Of a stretch of 64,000 bases of DNA, positions 51,288-59,430 are shown piece by piece. The stretch comes from Candidatus Methylomirabilis lanthanidiphila. Lineage in GTDB: Bacteria; Methylomirabilota; Methylomirabilia; Methylomirabilales; Methylomirabilaceae. Location of the stretch: NCBI GenBank assembly GCA_902196205.1, contig CABIKM010000005.1, positions 1-64,000 on the forward strand. Reading direction: 5' to 3'. Both the position numbers and the translations under genes were made by a program. The notes below the pieces were generated by a model that saw only the letters and a list, made by a program, of their open reading frames with translations, was not told the DNA's origin and searched no databases. Each line of letters opens with the position of its first letter. Position 1 is the stretch's first letter.

Positions 51288-53231
51288 ATGAGCCCCGTCT
51301 CTCCGCTCCTCATTACACGATTTATGCAGCTCCCGCGACGCCCGGACGAGGTCTGGCAGGGCGGCCTCGTGCGGCTGCCGGCCTGGATAGAGGACGGCCC
51401 CGATGGCAGGCCCTACCGACCATGGGCCGCGATCTGGATCAGCCTGCGTACCGGATGTGTGCACATGAAGATGCAGCCGGAGGCTGGGATGCGCGACCCC
51501 GGCCTGGCGCTGGAGACGCTGTTGGAGCTCGGACTCAAGAAGAAGCTCGCCGGATGTCGCCCGGCGCGCCTCGACGTAGCCAACGACGAGGTCGGCGCCT
51601 ATCTTGTGCGCGCGTTGGATGATGAGCAGCTTACCTATACCGTGTCCGGCGATCTGGGGGAGGTCAAGCAGGTGCTGACCCTTTACAGGGAGAGTATGGG
51701 CGGCGCGCCGCCGCTGCCGGATGCGCTGGATGCGCCCGGCGTGACGATCGAGAGGATGCGGGCCTTCGGCGAAGCGGCGAGGCGTGTCTATCTGGCAGCG
51801 CCATGGCGTTATCTCAGCGATGAGGACCTGATCCATATCGAGGCGCCCACGGCGGCGCGAGACCTTCGGCATGTCACGGTGCTGGGCGGAGCAGGGCAGG
51901 TGTGCGGTTTGGGGTTCTTCGAGACGCCGGAGGATTTCGAGGCCGTCCAGGCCGACCCGGATCCGGAGAGATTCATGCACACCCGAGCCCGGTGGGCAGT
52001 GTGGTACGGTTCGATTGATGAGATGCCGTTCGGCGACGCAGACCTCTGGGAGGATCACGGGCTCCCGGTGGCCGCAGATCGCGCGTATCCGGTCGCGGTG
52101 CGGGTCGGTCCCGATGCCGCGGTTGCGCGTCCGGACGCGAAGGTCCTCGCCTACCTGGAAGGGCTGCTGCTTGCGTTGGCGGACACGAGCGAGGGGGAGA
52201 TTGACAAGGGACGCTGGAGTCGCCAAGTTCGAAGTGATGACGGGCCACAGACGTTTACGCTCTGCATCCCCGCGCTGCTGGAGCCGCTCGATGCCCCGCC
52301 GCAGGCGCCGCGCGGCGGTATCCCCGACCGGCGGATCATGGAGCGGATTCTGGCCGAAATGGAGCGGTTTACGGCTCAATCCGAGTGTACCGATCCGGAG
52401 GAGGTCAACCGGGTGATGCAGGAGCGGTTCGTCGGCCCGTTCGACGCGATCCCGTCTACCGCCGCTACACCTCTCGAGCGGGCGCAGGATCTTATGTATC
52501 GGGCGGTTGAGGCGCGTGGCCGCCGCCGGACGCAACTGGCCCGCAAGGCCCTGGAGCTGTCGGCCGACTGCGCTGATGCGTATGTGACGCTGGCGGAGCA
52601 GGCTGCGGACCCCGAGACGGCTCGTGACCTGTATGCGCAGGGGGTCGCGGCCGGGGAGCGCGCGCTGGGGCCGCTGGCCTTCGAGGAAGGTGCGGGGCAT
52701 TTCTGGGGAATCGTCGGAACCCGACCCTACATGCGTGCCCGTTTCGGGTTGGCGCAGTGCTTGAAAGAACTGGGCCAGGTAGACGATGCGATCGGCCACT
52801 TCCAGGCGCTGCTCCACCTTAACCCCACCGATAATCAGGGCGTCCGGGACGTTCTCCTGCCGGTCTTGCTTGCCGCGGGTCGAGATGATGAGGCTGGCGC
52901 GCTACTCGAGCAATTCGGCGATGACATCAGCGCGACCTGGACATACGGGTGGGCCCTCTGGACGTTTCGTCGGGAAGGGGACAGCCGGGTTGCGCGGGAC
53001 CGATTGCGAGCGGCGGTCCGCGCGAATCGGTACGTGCCCAAGTATCTCACCGGCAAGGCGGGATGGCCGGGTCCCTTGCCGGAATCGTACGCATTCGGCA
53101 GCGAGGAAGAGGCCGTGCTCTGCGCCGACGATCTTGGCGACGCCTGGCAGGCAACCCCAGGCGCAGAGGCATGGCTGACGGCATCCACGCCAAAGCCTAA
53201 GCGAACATCTCGGACCCGCCGCAGTCGGTAG
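51288..53231 (+). CDS. TPR-containing protein of unknown function
   Basis: The 647-residue protein has no signal peptide or membrane span. The first ~360 residues form a mixed alpha/beta region I do not recognise. Residues from about 395 on are helical repeats of tetratricopeptide type, for example RARFGLAQCLKELGQVDDAIGHFQALLHLNPTDNQGVR. It resembles the ST7-like/TPR proteins that sit among accessory genes. The C-terminal tail is Lys/Arg/Thr-rich. It is monocistronic, with no partner gene evident. Confidence 0.75.
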   Translation: MSPVSPLLITRFMQLPRRPDEVWQGGLVRLPAWIEDGPDGRPYRPWAAIWISLRTGCVHMKMQPEAGMRDPGLALETLLELGLKKKLAGCRPARLDVANDEVGAYLVRALDDEQLTYTVSGDLGEVKQVLTLYRESMGGAPPLPDALDAPGVTIERMRAFGEAARRVYLAAPWRYLSDEDLIHIEAPTAARDLRHVTVLGGAGQVCGLGFFETPEDFEAVQADPDPERFMHTRARWAVWYGSIDEMPFGDADLWEDHGLPVAADRAYPVAVRVGPDAAVARPDAKVLAYLEGLLLALADTSEGEIDKGRWSRQVRSDDGPQTFTLCIPALLEPLDAPPQAPRGGIPDRRIMERILAEMERFTAQSECTDPEEVNRVMQERFVGPFDAIPSTAATPLERAQDLMYRAVEARGRRRTQLARKALELSADCADAYVTLAEQAADPETARDLYAQGVAAGERALGPLAFEEGAGHFWGIVGTRPYMRARFGLAQCLKELGQVDDAIGHFQALLHLNPTDNQGVRDVLLPVLLAAGRDDEAGALLEQFGDDISATWTYGWALWTFRREGDSRVARDRLRAAVRANRYVPKYLTGKAGWPGPLPESYAFGSEEEAVLCADDLGDAWQATPGAEAWLTASTPKPKRTSRTRRSR

Positions 53232-53276
53232 TTCATCCGGCTGTGCTTCGCAGGGCGCTCTCAACGCATTTCTTTC

Positions 53277-53306
53277 TTGACACTTCCCGGCGCTTTCCGA
53301 TACAAG
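53277..53306 (+). promoter_or_regulatory. Promoter for mfnB
   Basis: TTGACA (53277-53282) and TACAAG (53301-53306) are 18 bases apart, about 40 bases upstream of the mfnB ATG. Confidence 0.5.
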
Positions 53307-53347
53307 ACAACGGTCACACGTGAATGCACCGCGTTTGGAGGAGCACG

Positions 53348-54118
53348 ATGAAGCTCATGATCAGCGTGCGGGATGAGCACGAGGCGACAGCCGCTTTGGT
53401 CGGCGGAGCAGATATCATCGACATCAAGAACCCGGCGGAAGGATCGCTGGGCGCCGGGCGGCCGGAGACTATCGCAGCGGTTGTACGAGCGGTTCGGGCC
53501 GCTGCCCCTGTCAGCGCCTCCATCGGCGACGTCCCGAATCTTCCGGGAACCGTGGCTCTTGCCGGTCTGGGTGCCGCCACCTGCGGGGTTCGATTCGTCA
53601 AGGTGGGATTGCTGGGGGCCAGGACAGACGCGGAGGCGGCTGGCCTGCTTGATGCTGTCAGCGGCGCGTTGCGGATGGCAAACGATACCGTGGGTCTCGT
53701 TGCCTGCGCGTACGCCGATGCCGCCCTCGTCGGTTCGCTCGATCCGTTTGCGCTTCCCGAAGCGGCCGCCCCTTTTGTCGAAGGGTGCCTCATCGATACC
53801 GTCATTAAGGACGGGCGTACGCTGTTCCAGTGCCTCCCCGAGGAGGCCATCAGTCGCTTCATCCGGCAGTGTCACGACCGGGGGCTCTTCTGCGGTCTGG
53901 CGGGTTCCCTGCAACAGGCCGATCTCTCACGAGCCCTGGCGCTCGGGGCGGATATTGTGGGTGTCCGAACCGCGGCCTGCGAAGGGGGACAGCGGAGCGG
54001 CGCTATCTCTGCGAAGCTGGTAGAACGCCTCAAAAACAGGGTAAAGGGTTTAGGGTGTAGGGTGTGGGACGAAGAGAAAGAAAAGAGCACAGGAAGGAAG
54101 CTGCTCCCGACCCACTAG
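53348..54118 (+). CDS. mfnB: MfnB-like (5-formylfuran-3-yl)methyl phosphate synthase
   Basis: This DUF556-family protein (256 residues) has the TIM-barrel signature MKLMISVRDEHEATAALVGGADIIDIKNPAEGSLGA with the Lys after DI, and a second Lys in LIDTVIKDGRTLF, the two lysines important in MfnB. MfnB makes the furan phosphate precursor of methanofuran from glyceraldehyde-3-phosphate. In bacteria this family goes with tetrahydromethanopterin-dependent formaldehyde oxidation. GGAGGAG precedes the ATG. The last ~25 residues come from low-complexity DNA (GGGTTTAGGGTGTAGGG) and are likely an unconserved extension. It converges on mfnE. Confidence 0.88.
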   Translation: MKLMISVRDEHEATAALVGGADIIDIKNPAEGSLGAGRPETIAAVVRAVRAAAPVSASIGDVPNLPGTVALAGLGAATCGVRFVKVGLLGARTDAEAAGLLDAVSGALRMANDTVGLVACAYADAALVGSLDPFALPEAAAPFVEGCLIDTVIKDGRTLFQCLPEEAISRFIRQCHDRGLFCGLAGSLQQADLSRALALGADIVGVRTAACEGGQRSGAISAKLVERLKNRVKGLGCRVWDEEKEKSTGRKLLPTH

Positions 54119-54132
54119 GCTCCCCTCTACCC

Positions 54133-54819
54133 TCAATCCTGTTTGTTTTGCCTCACGCCTCGCATGACCACGCACGTCCCCACTGTCTTCCCGGACTCCA
54201 GCCACTCCTTCACGCGGGCCTGGCGCGTTCCATTGATGATCCAACAGCAGTCAATCCCATTCAGCCACCTGCCGAACTCGCGGTCCACGCCGCTGTACCG
54301 CGAAAGGTGTGAGCGTGCGACGCTCGGAAGCAGGGGCGCCGACGGGTCGATTTTCGGATCACGCGCGAAGATTCCATCCACGGATTTCAGCAGCAGCAGG
54401 GCGTCCGCCTTCACAAGCCCGGCGATATAAGCGGCGATCGAATCCGAGGTGACCTCCCACGAAGGCTTGAAGGGATCCCGGCGTGCAAGGGATCGGGAGG
54501 GGAGGTAGACCGGAAGTCGGCCTCCTCGGATTACCTGCATGACCTGATTCAGACTGGAGGCGGGCTCAGCCCGGGAGGCGAGGTCACACAACTGAAGACC
54601 GTACTGATCCATCGCCAGGACAGCCATCCGATGTGCGGCGCGTTCGGAAAGTCGTGATCGGCGATACTCCGCCCGCACCAGATCGGCAAAGACCCCGCCA
54701 CCCGGAACCACCAACACGTTGGTGGAACCCTTCCACCGCTCGATAGAGTCGAGCAGCTTCCCTATACCTTTCCACGTACCGAGACTCCCGCCCACCTTGA
54801 TGACGACATCGATCTTCAT
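54133..54819 (-). CDS. mfnE: MfnE-like amino acid kinase family protein
   Basis: The 228-residue amino acid kinase-fold protein starts VVIKVGGSLG and has VLVVPGGGVFADLVR, TSDSIAAYIAGLVKADALLLLKSVDGIF, the nucleotide-binding parts of the fold. In methylotrophs and methanogens a kinase of this size (MfnE, [5-(aminomethyl)furan-3-yl]methyl phosphate kinase) acts in methanofuran synthesis. The adjacent convergent mfnB supports the assignment; a general aspartate/uridylate-type kinase is the alternative. Confidence 0.8.
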   Translation of the reverse strand: MKIDVVIKVGGSLGTWKGIGKLLDSIERWKGSTNVLVVPGGGVFADLVRAEYRRSRLSERAAHRMAVLAMDQYGLQLCDLASRAEPASSLNQVMQVIRGGRLPVYLPSRSLARRDPFKPSWEVTSDSIAAYIAGLVKADALLLLKSVDGIFARDPKIDPSAPLLPSVARSHLSRYSGVDREFGRWLNGIDCCWIINGTRQARVKEWLESGKTVGTCVVMRGVRQNKQD

Positions 54820-55279
54820 GATTCAGCTCTCAGTAGTCAGTGGTCAGCTTTCAATGCTCCGTCAGCGGATTGTATATGAGGCGTCTCAAATTGGGTGCTC
54901 CGTGAATTGCATATTAATTCTTTGTCGCATATAATAAAATTTGATAATTTATGTCAAGCTCTTCCTCCGCTTTGGGAGGACCAGGGACACGAAACCGACC
55001 GCTTCGCGGCGGCTGAGCCCCGTGGTACACCCCAAAAGAAATAGCCGCAACAGCTATTTGCGAACGAAGAGTGTAACTGTTCAATTCACTTCGCATTTCT
55101 GCTGAATTAAAAGGTAGTCCTACAAGGATGGATGGACGGCGGCAGCAGCAGAAACCAATCAAAATGGCTGCGCAGCGTTGAGCTGTTTTACAGTGTGGCA
55201 GCGCCCTAATCACATGTGGTAAGTGCTCTATAAGTAGCTGAATGTAAACATCTTAGCAGCCCTACACAGGTGCCTCAAG
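54820..55279. other. AT-rich spacer with repeat remnants
   Basis: It contains a CAGCTCTCAGTAGTCAGTGGTCAGC stretch (54826-54852), an AT-rich block, and 54961-55022, a diverged copy of the right half of the attC-like elements near 62.8 and 63.7 kb (ACGAAACCGACCGCTTCGCGG...). AAATAGC/GCTATTT at 55038-55058 could form a hairpin. No coding frame is convincing. GC falls sharply here, marking the start of differently composed DNA. Confidence 0.5.
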
Positions 55280-56671
55280 ATGCAGATCCTGCACAGATTG
55301 GACGAGTTTCTATTCGGGTTGTTTCCCAAAGCGCAGGAATCAGGGAACGACGCTGAAGTCCTGAAGGACGAAATGACCAAGTTCTATACGTTCGGACCCT
55401 ACAAACCCATTGTTACGCTCGAGGGTGGCTGGGTCAAAGTCGAAATCAACACGCCAGTCATACTATCCGAAGAATCTGACTTTAGAAAAGTCGTTGCATT
55501 AGCTGAAAAACGGAAATTTGCGGAAGTCAAACCAATCCTGAGAAATCTCATCTCGAAGAATAGGACGAACTCTGAATATTATAGGATTAACGGTCAAATT
55601 CTATCGGAAGAGGGAGACCAGGAAGGTGCCATCAATTCTCTTATTGACGCTTTAAGATGGGACCCAAAGAACGCATGGGCGTTACTGATGATGGGAAACA
55701 TCTTTGCAAAATATAAGGACGACATCGCGACTGCGATGAAATACTACGACCAAGTTCTGAAAGTCGATTCGCGAAACAATATTGCAATGAACAACATAGG
55801 CGCGAATCTGATGCGGCAAGGAAAAACCGAGGCTGCAAAGAAGTATTTTCATGAGGCGCTGAAGATAAATGCCAACTATGCCAATACTTATTATGCGCTT
55901 GGACTGGTCGCCGAAGTCGAGAATGATCCGTTTAGCGCATTTGACCATGCAATAACCACTTTGAAGAAGAGCGCGAATCCCAAGGATGCCCTGTTCCAGA
56001 ACGCATTGCAACTCGCGCTCAGCTCAGCAAAGAAAGTTGTCGAAACGGGAAGTGGAGCCGAAATACTGTCTGAGTATGTACATCGACTCGAATCCCAATG
56101 TGGCACGAAGATCGAGTTGGTCGAAGATCCCTCAATTCCAGTTGCTGCAAAGTTTGAACTTGCCGAAAACTACGGCAGATCAAACCATGTTGTACGATAC
56201 AATCCGAATAACCCAGCAGTAGTCCATTTACAGATGCATGAGCTTGTCCATTTGTCTTACATTATTGAGGCCCGAAGAGCCGACGCAAACCTGTTGTTTG
56301 TGACGTCCCAAAAGCAGAAGGCGGAGTTCGTACAAGGGATAGACTATTCCATCAGGAAATTGCGCAAAAAGGGGTTTTCTGAAGAATCCATCTCATGTTT
56401 CTGCGCGACTCTTTTTGATGGAATCAATCTGCAGATCTTCAATGCCCCCATAGACCTTTGCATAGAAGACTTTCTTTACCATCAATCCAAGGAGCTACGG
56501 CCATATCAATTCGTCTCCCTGCTTGGTTTGTTGAAGCAAGGTTTGTATGCGGTCACAAACAAGGAAATCGTTGAACATGCGCCGCCAAATGTACTGCGGA
56601 GTAGCAAGATCTACAATAAGGTAGTTCACCGCGGGTTGGGAAACTGCTGTACTCCCTTCTCCAGAAGCTGA
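55280..56671 (+). CDS. TPR protein with HExxH metallopeptidase motif
   Basis: The 463-residue protein has TPR-type helical repeats from about residue 70 to 240 (GDQEGAINSLIDALRWDPKNAWALLMMGNIFAKYKDD and following units). A C-terminal region then carries MHELVHLSYIIEA, an HExxH zinc-peptidase motif (H320, E321, H324). There is no signal peptide, so it is cytoplasmic. Its base composition is clearly lower in GC than its neighbours, indicating transfer. The C-terminal residues (about 15) read into a different frame that belongs to the next gene remnant, so the protein may be truncated. Function unknown. Confidence 0.7.
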   Translation: MQILHRLDEFLFGLFPKAQESGNDAEVLKDEMTKFYTFGPYKPIVTLEGGWVKVEINTPVILSEESDFRKVVALAEKRKFAEVKPILRNLISKNRTNSEYYRINGQILSEEGDQEGAINSLIDALRWDPKNAWALLMMGNIFAKYKDDIATAMKYYDQVLKVDSRNNIAMNNIGANLMRQGKTEAAKKYFHEALKINANYANTYYALGLVAEVENDPFSAFDHAITTLKKSANPKDALFQNALQLALSSAKKVVETGSGAEILSEYVHRLESQCGTKIELVEDPSIPVAAKFELAENYGRSNHVVRYNPNNPAVVHLQMHELVHLSYIIEARRADANLLFVTSQKQKAEFVQGIDYSIRKLRKKGFSEESISCFCATLFDGINLQIFNAPIDLCIEDFLYHQSKELRPYQFVSLLGLLKQGLYAVTNKEIVEHAPPNVLRSSKIYNKVVHRGLGNCCTPFSRS

Positions 56672-56829
56672 AAGGCGATGTTGGCGCGCCCCAACTCGAA
56701 GATCCTAATTTCGATCAACGTCTGGCAGAGTTGCGAAGCAATGGCAACGCGTCCTCGATTGTCCACAAAATTGTCGGGATGCTGCTCATCTTTCGAGAGG
56801 AGAATTTCACCTCGTTCTGGCTTGTGTGA
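56620..56829 (+). pseudogene. C-terminal remnant of the partner gene of the DUF2357 protein
   Basis: In the frame one base off the TPR gene, codons from 56620 read GKLLYSLLQKLKGDV...NFDQRLAELRSNGNASSIVHKIVGMLLIFREENFTSFWLV and stop at 56827-56829 in a GTGA overlap with the next start. Smooth coding character and the coupled stop suggest the 3' end of a former upstream gene, perhaps an AAA/McrB-type ATPase that usually pairs with DUF2357 proteins. No ATP-binding motifs remain. A frameshifted end of the TPR gene is the other reading. Confidence 0.45.
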
Positions 56830-59363
56830 CCATGCGCGCCGAAGCCGAACTGCTTGCAGTGAAGCTGCCCGGACTGGCAACGTTCTTAGTGTGTGGACCA
56901 ACACCTCGCGAGCACCTCGCAACCAGCCCGACCCTCGCATGCACGACCGTGTCCCATACAGACAACGCCGCCATTGTCGAATTGAGTGTACTTTCTGAAT
57001 CGGCCAATGGCGGACGCACCGCAACGACAATCCCATTCCTGTTTGAGCAGACCGACTATCTATTCAACCTGGCGCTAGACCCCGATAATGAATGTAAGCC
57101 TCGACTGCTATTGCGTGGTCAGGATTTGCTCTCTGGCCGGCGACGGATTGGCGGTCTCAACGTCTATTCCGTGCCGGTTAATTTCCAATCAGAGATAGGG
57201 TACTCCGACGTTGAGCTGTGGCTTGGCAGCAGGCGATGTTTCACCCTGCGACTTGAGGTCTTCCCGACCAAACTCGACTACAGAACCGATCTACTCGAAC
57301 TGCGGGCGGACCTTCAGATGGAGGTGCGCTCGCTTGTGTTTGAGTTGTATGGGCGTACGTTTCAAACCCTACACCGCAAATCAGGACAACGTCCGACGGA
57401 CATCGAATGGCTGACACTGCTTCGCGGCGAGTTCCAAAAACTTACCCGTGCGTTGGAAATTATTGCACGCTCTCCATTGCAGCACGTCGAAGTCACTCAT
57501 GTGCTTGACTGTTCACTTCGTCCGGTACGCCCAAGCGCTGAAGTCCGGAACTATCTGCGGAGAAACAGCAACAAATGTGTCCAGGCCGCGAAAGGACATT
57601 TCACAGCAGGTGGGCGCTCATGGTTGTCGCCTGAAGTGCCGCGGATGAGTAAGACGCTCACGCCGAATACCGCTGAAAACCGGTTTGTCGCTTCCACGAT
57701 CAGCCGAATCCGCAGCCGATTGGGTCGTCTTCAAAGTCAACTCGCAGGAGTTCCAAGTCGCGAACGCTTCGCGCAGTGGACAAATTTCCTGACGGATGCC
57801 GACCGAAAGCTGCACCGTTTTCAGACGCAGACTTTCCTTGCCAATCTTCCGGCGCAACAGTCCCATCCAGCGCCGACGCTTGCGTTGCATCTGACGTCGG
57901 GTTATCGAGAATTCTTTTCCTCCTCGCTCGCTTTGGAATCGGTGTTAGAGGTTGGCGGCGGACCACTCGAACTGCCCGAAAAGGATCTTGCGACACTGTA
58001 CGAATTGTGGTGCTTTGTCGCTCTAGCCAGTATCCTGCGTCAAGAGCTTGGCCTGACCCCTCGCCCTCCAACGTGGCTACGCGTCACCCAACGCCGGGTT
58101 GCGTTGGAACTCGTTCAGGGCAAAACTTCGGTTTTGAGCTTGGAGCGGGACGGCGAGGAATGCGTTCGCGTGGTGTATAATCGTGAGGACCCTACACCAA
58201 CGGGAAGCTGTCGGCCCGACAACACGCTGGAAATTTTCAAACACGGCGCGAGGCGCCCCTTCCGTTACGTCTTTGACGCCAAATACCGCTTGCAGGACGA
58301 TCCCGATTACATTCGCACGCATCACGCGCCAGGCCCGCCGCCTGATGCGATTCATCGAATGCATGCCTATCGCGATCAAATCGTCGCAGAACAAGCCGCG
58401 AGCATTCCGGGGCAATCTGTGGAAGCCACGGTATGGGATCTCGGTTACCGCCAATGGGTGCAACAGACCGTCGGTGCGTTCGTGCTGTATCCGTATGCTG
58501 GAGCCGACGCTGACAGGAATCGATTTGTAGAAGCCATTGGCAAAGTCGGCGTTGGTGGTGTTCCCTTCCTGCCTTCGCGGCGCGGAGAGGTCACACATCT
58601 TCTGCGGAACATCATTCAAATGTCAACTGAAGCTGTCGAAGATACGGCGGTGGAGTTGAGCACCACCGATGAGCGGAAGCGAATCGAGTGGGCGCACGAT
58701 TACGGGCTCATTGCCATCGTGCCGTTGCGGGAACAACTCGAGTATATCCTCCGGTCCGGGATTTACCACACCCCTTACGACAAACACCGGAAGTGGGGTC
58801 TGCGACTGCGGGCGGACTTCATATTGTTCCTACTGAGCGAATCCAAATTTCCTGATCAGAGCGGCGTGGCGTATCAGGCTGAAATCAAGTCCATCCACTT
58901 CGGAGACCGGCGAGAAATTATTCCTCCGCCACCACCCTCTCAGCGCGGCAGCAGTGAGACTGATCGCTACGTTTGGTTCACACTCACAAAGATAGAGCCC
59001 TTACCCCGACCGTTGACTTACACTGGTCAGCCGCCGCGCTTTGCCTTCACGACGCGTCTGGCTTTCAAAGAAGCGTCAAATGTCGCCGAACTTATCCTCA
59101 TCCGCGAGCCGGAGCGCCGATTTTACAGTGAATGTCGGCTCGCCGGATTTGATGTAGCGGTCTACGATGAATCCAGCGGTACGGAACAAGTATTTGATGT
59201 CGGACAGTTGCGCTTGCGCTTTTCTGTCAAGAAACCGAGTAGCCCGGCGGTTACCGTACGGTTTGATCCTTGGACAGCCCGGTTCAGCGGATTTGGATTC
59301 GAGTTTACGTGGAGCGAGTTGATGTTCAGACCGAAAGACTGTCTTGAGTCCTTTTCCTTATAG
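56826..59363 (+). CDS. DUF2357/PD-(D/E)xK restriction-endonuclease-like protein (McrC-like)
   Basis: The 845-residue protein has an N-terminal beta-rich region of DUF2357 type and a nuclease-like core (DUF524/PDDEXK_7) around residues 370-580. RPDNTLEIF supplies the acidic residue and RYVFDAKYR (D484, K486) the D-x-K. The region after 640 may be a second domain (YQAEIKSIHFGDRREI also has E-x-K). Such proteins act with a McrB-type GTPase/ATPase in restriction of modified or foreign DNA. Here the partner seems reduced to a short remnant, so the system is probably inactive. The start is GTG 56826 overlapping the preceding stop; ATG 56832 is possible. Confidence 0.75.
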   Translation: MTMRAEAELLAVKLPGLATFLVCGPTPREHLATSPTLACTTVSHTDNAAIVELSVLSESANGGRTATTIPFLFEQTDYLFNLALDPDNECKPRLLLRGQDLLSGRRRIGGLNVYSVPVNFQSEIGYSDVELWLGSRRCFTLRLEVFPTKLDYRTDLLELRADLQMEVRSLVFELYGRTFQTLHRKSGQRPTDIEWLTLLRGEFQKLTRALEIIARSPLQHVEVTHVLDCSLRPVRPSAEVRNYLRRNSNKCVQAAKGHFTAGGRSWLSPEVPRMSKTLTPNTAENRFVASTISRIRSRLGRLQSQLAGVPSRERFAQWTNFLTDADRKLHRFQTQTFLANLPAQQSHPAPTLALHLTSGYREFFSSSLALESVLEVGGGPLELPEKDLATLYELWCFVALASILRQELGLTPRPPTWLRVTQRRVALELVQGKTSVLSLERDGEECVRVVYNREDPTPTGSCRPDNTLEIFKHGARRPFRYVFDAKYRLQDDPDYIRTHHAPGPPPDAIHRMHAYRDQIVAEQAASIPGQSVEATVWDLGYRQWVQQTVGAFVLYPYAGADADRNRFVEAIGKVGVGGVPFLPSRRGEVTHLLRNIIQMSTEAVEDTAVELSTTDERKRIEWAHDYGLIAIVPLREQLEYILRSGIYHTPYDKHRKWGLRLRADFILFLLSESKFPDQSGVAYQAEIKSIHFGDRREIIPPPPPSQRGSSETDRYVWFTLTKIEPLPRPLTYTGQPPRFAFTTRLAFKEASNVAELILIREPERRFYSECRLAGFDVAVYDESSGTEQVFDVGQLRLRFSVKKPSSPAVTVRFDPWTARFSGFGFEFTWSELMFRPKDCLESFSL

Positions 59364-59430
59364 GCACTTCAGTAACAGACAGTACAGACAGTAACAGTAC
59401 ACATACACATAAAGGGGTTAAAGGGGTCTA

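Noticed and set aside
51105-52817. Very long minus-strand open frame (continuing from the antitoxin) suggesting a large gene
   Set aside because: Its translation is Arg/Pro/His-rich with no family pattern and it is the exact complement of the TPR gene at 51288-53231; only the last 81 codons (50859-51104) form a real antitoxin.
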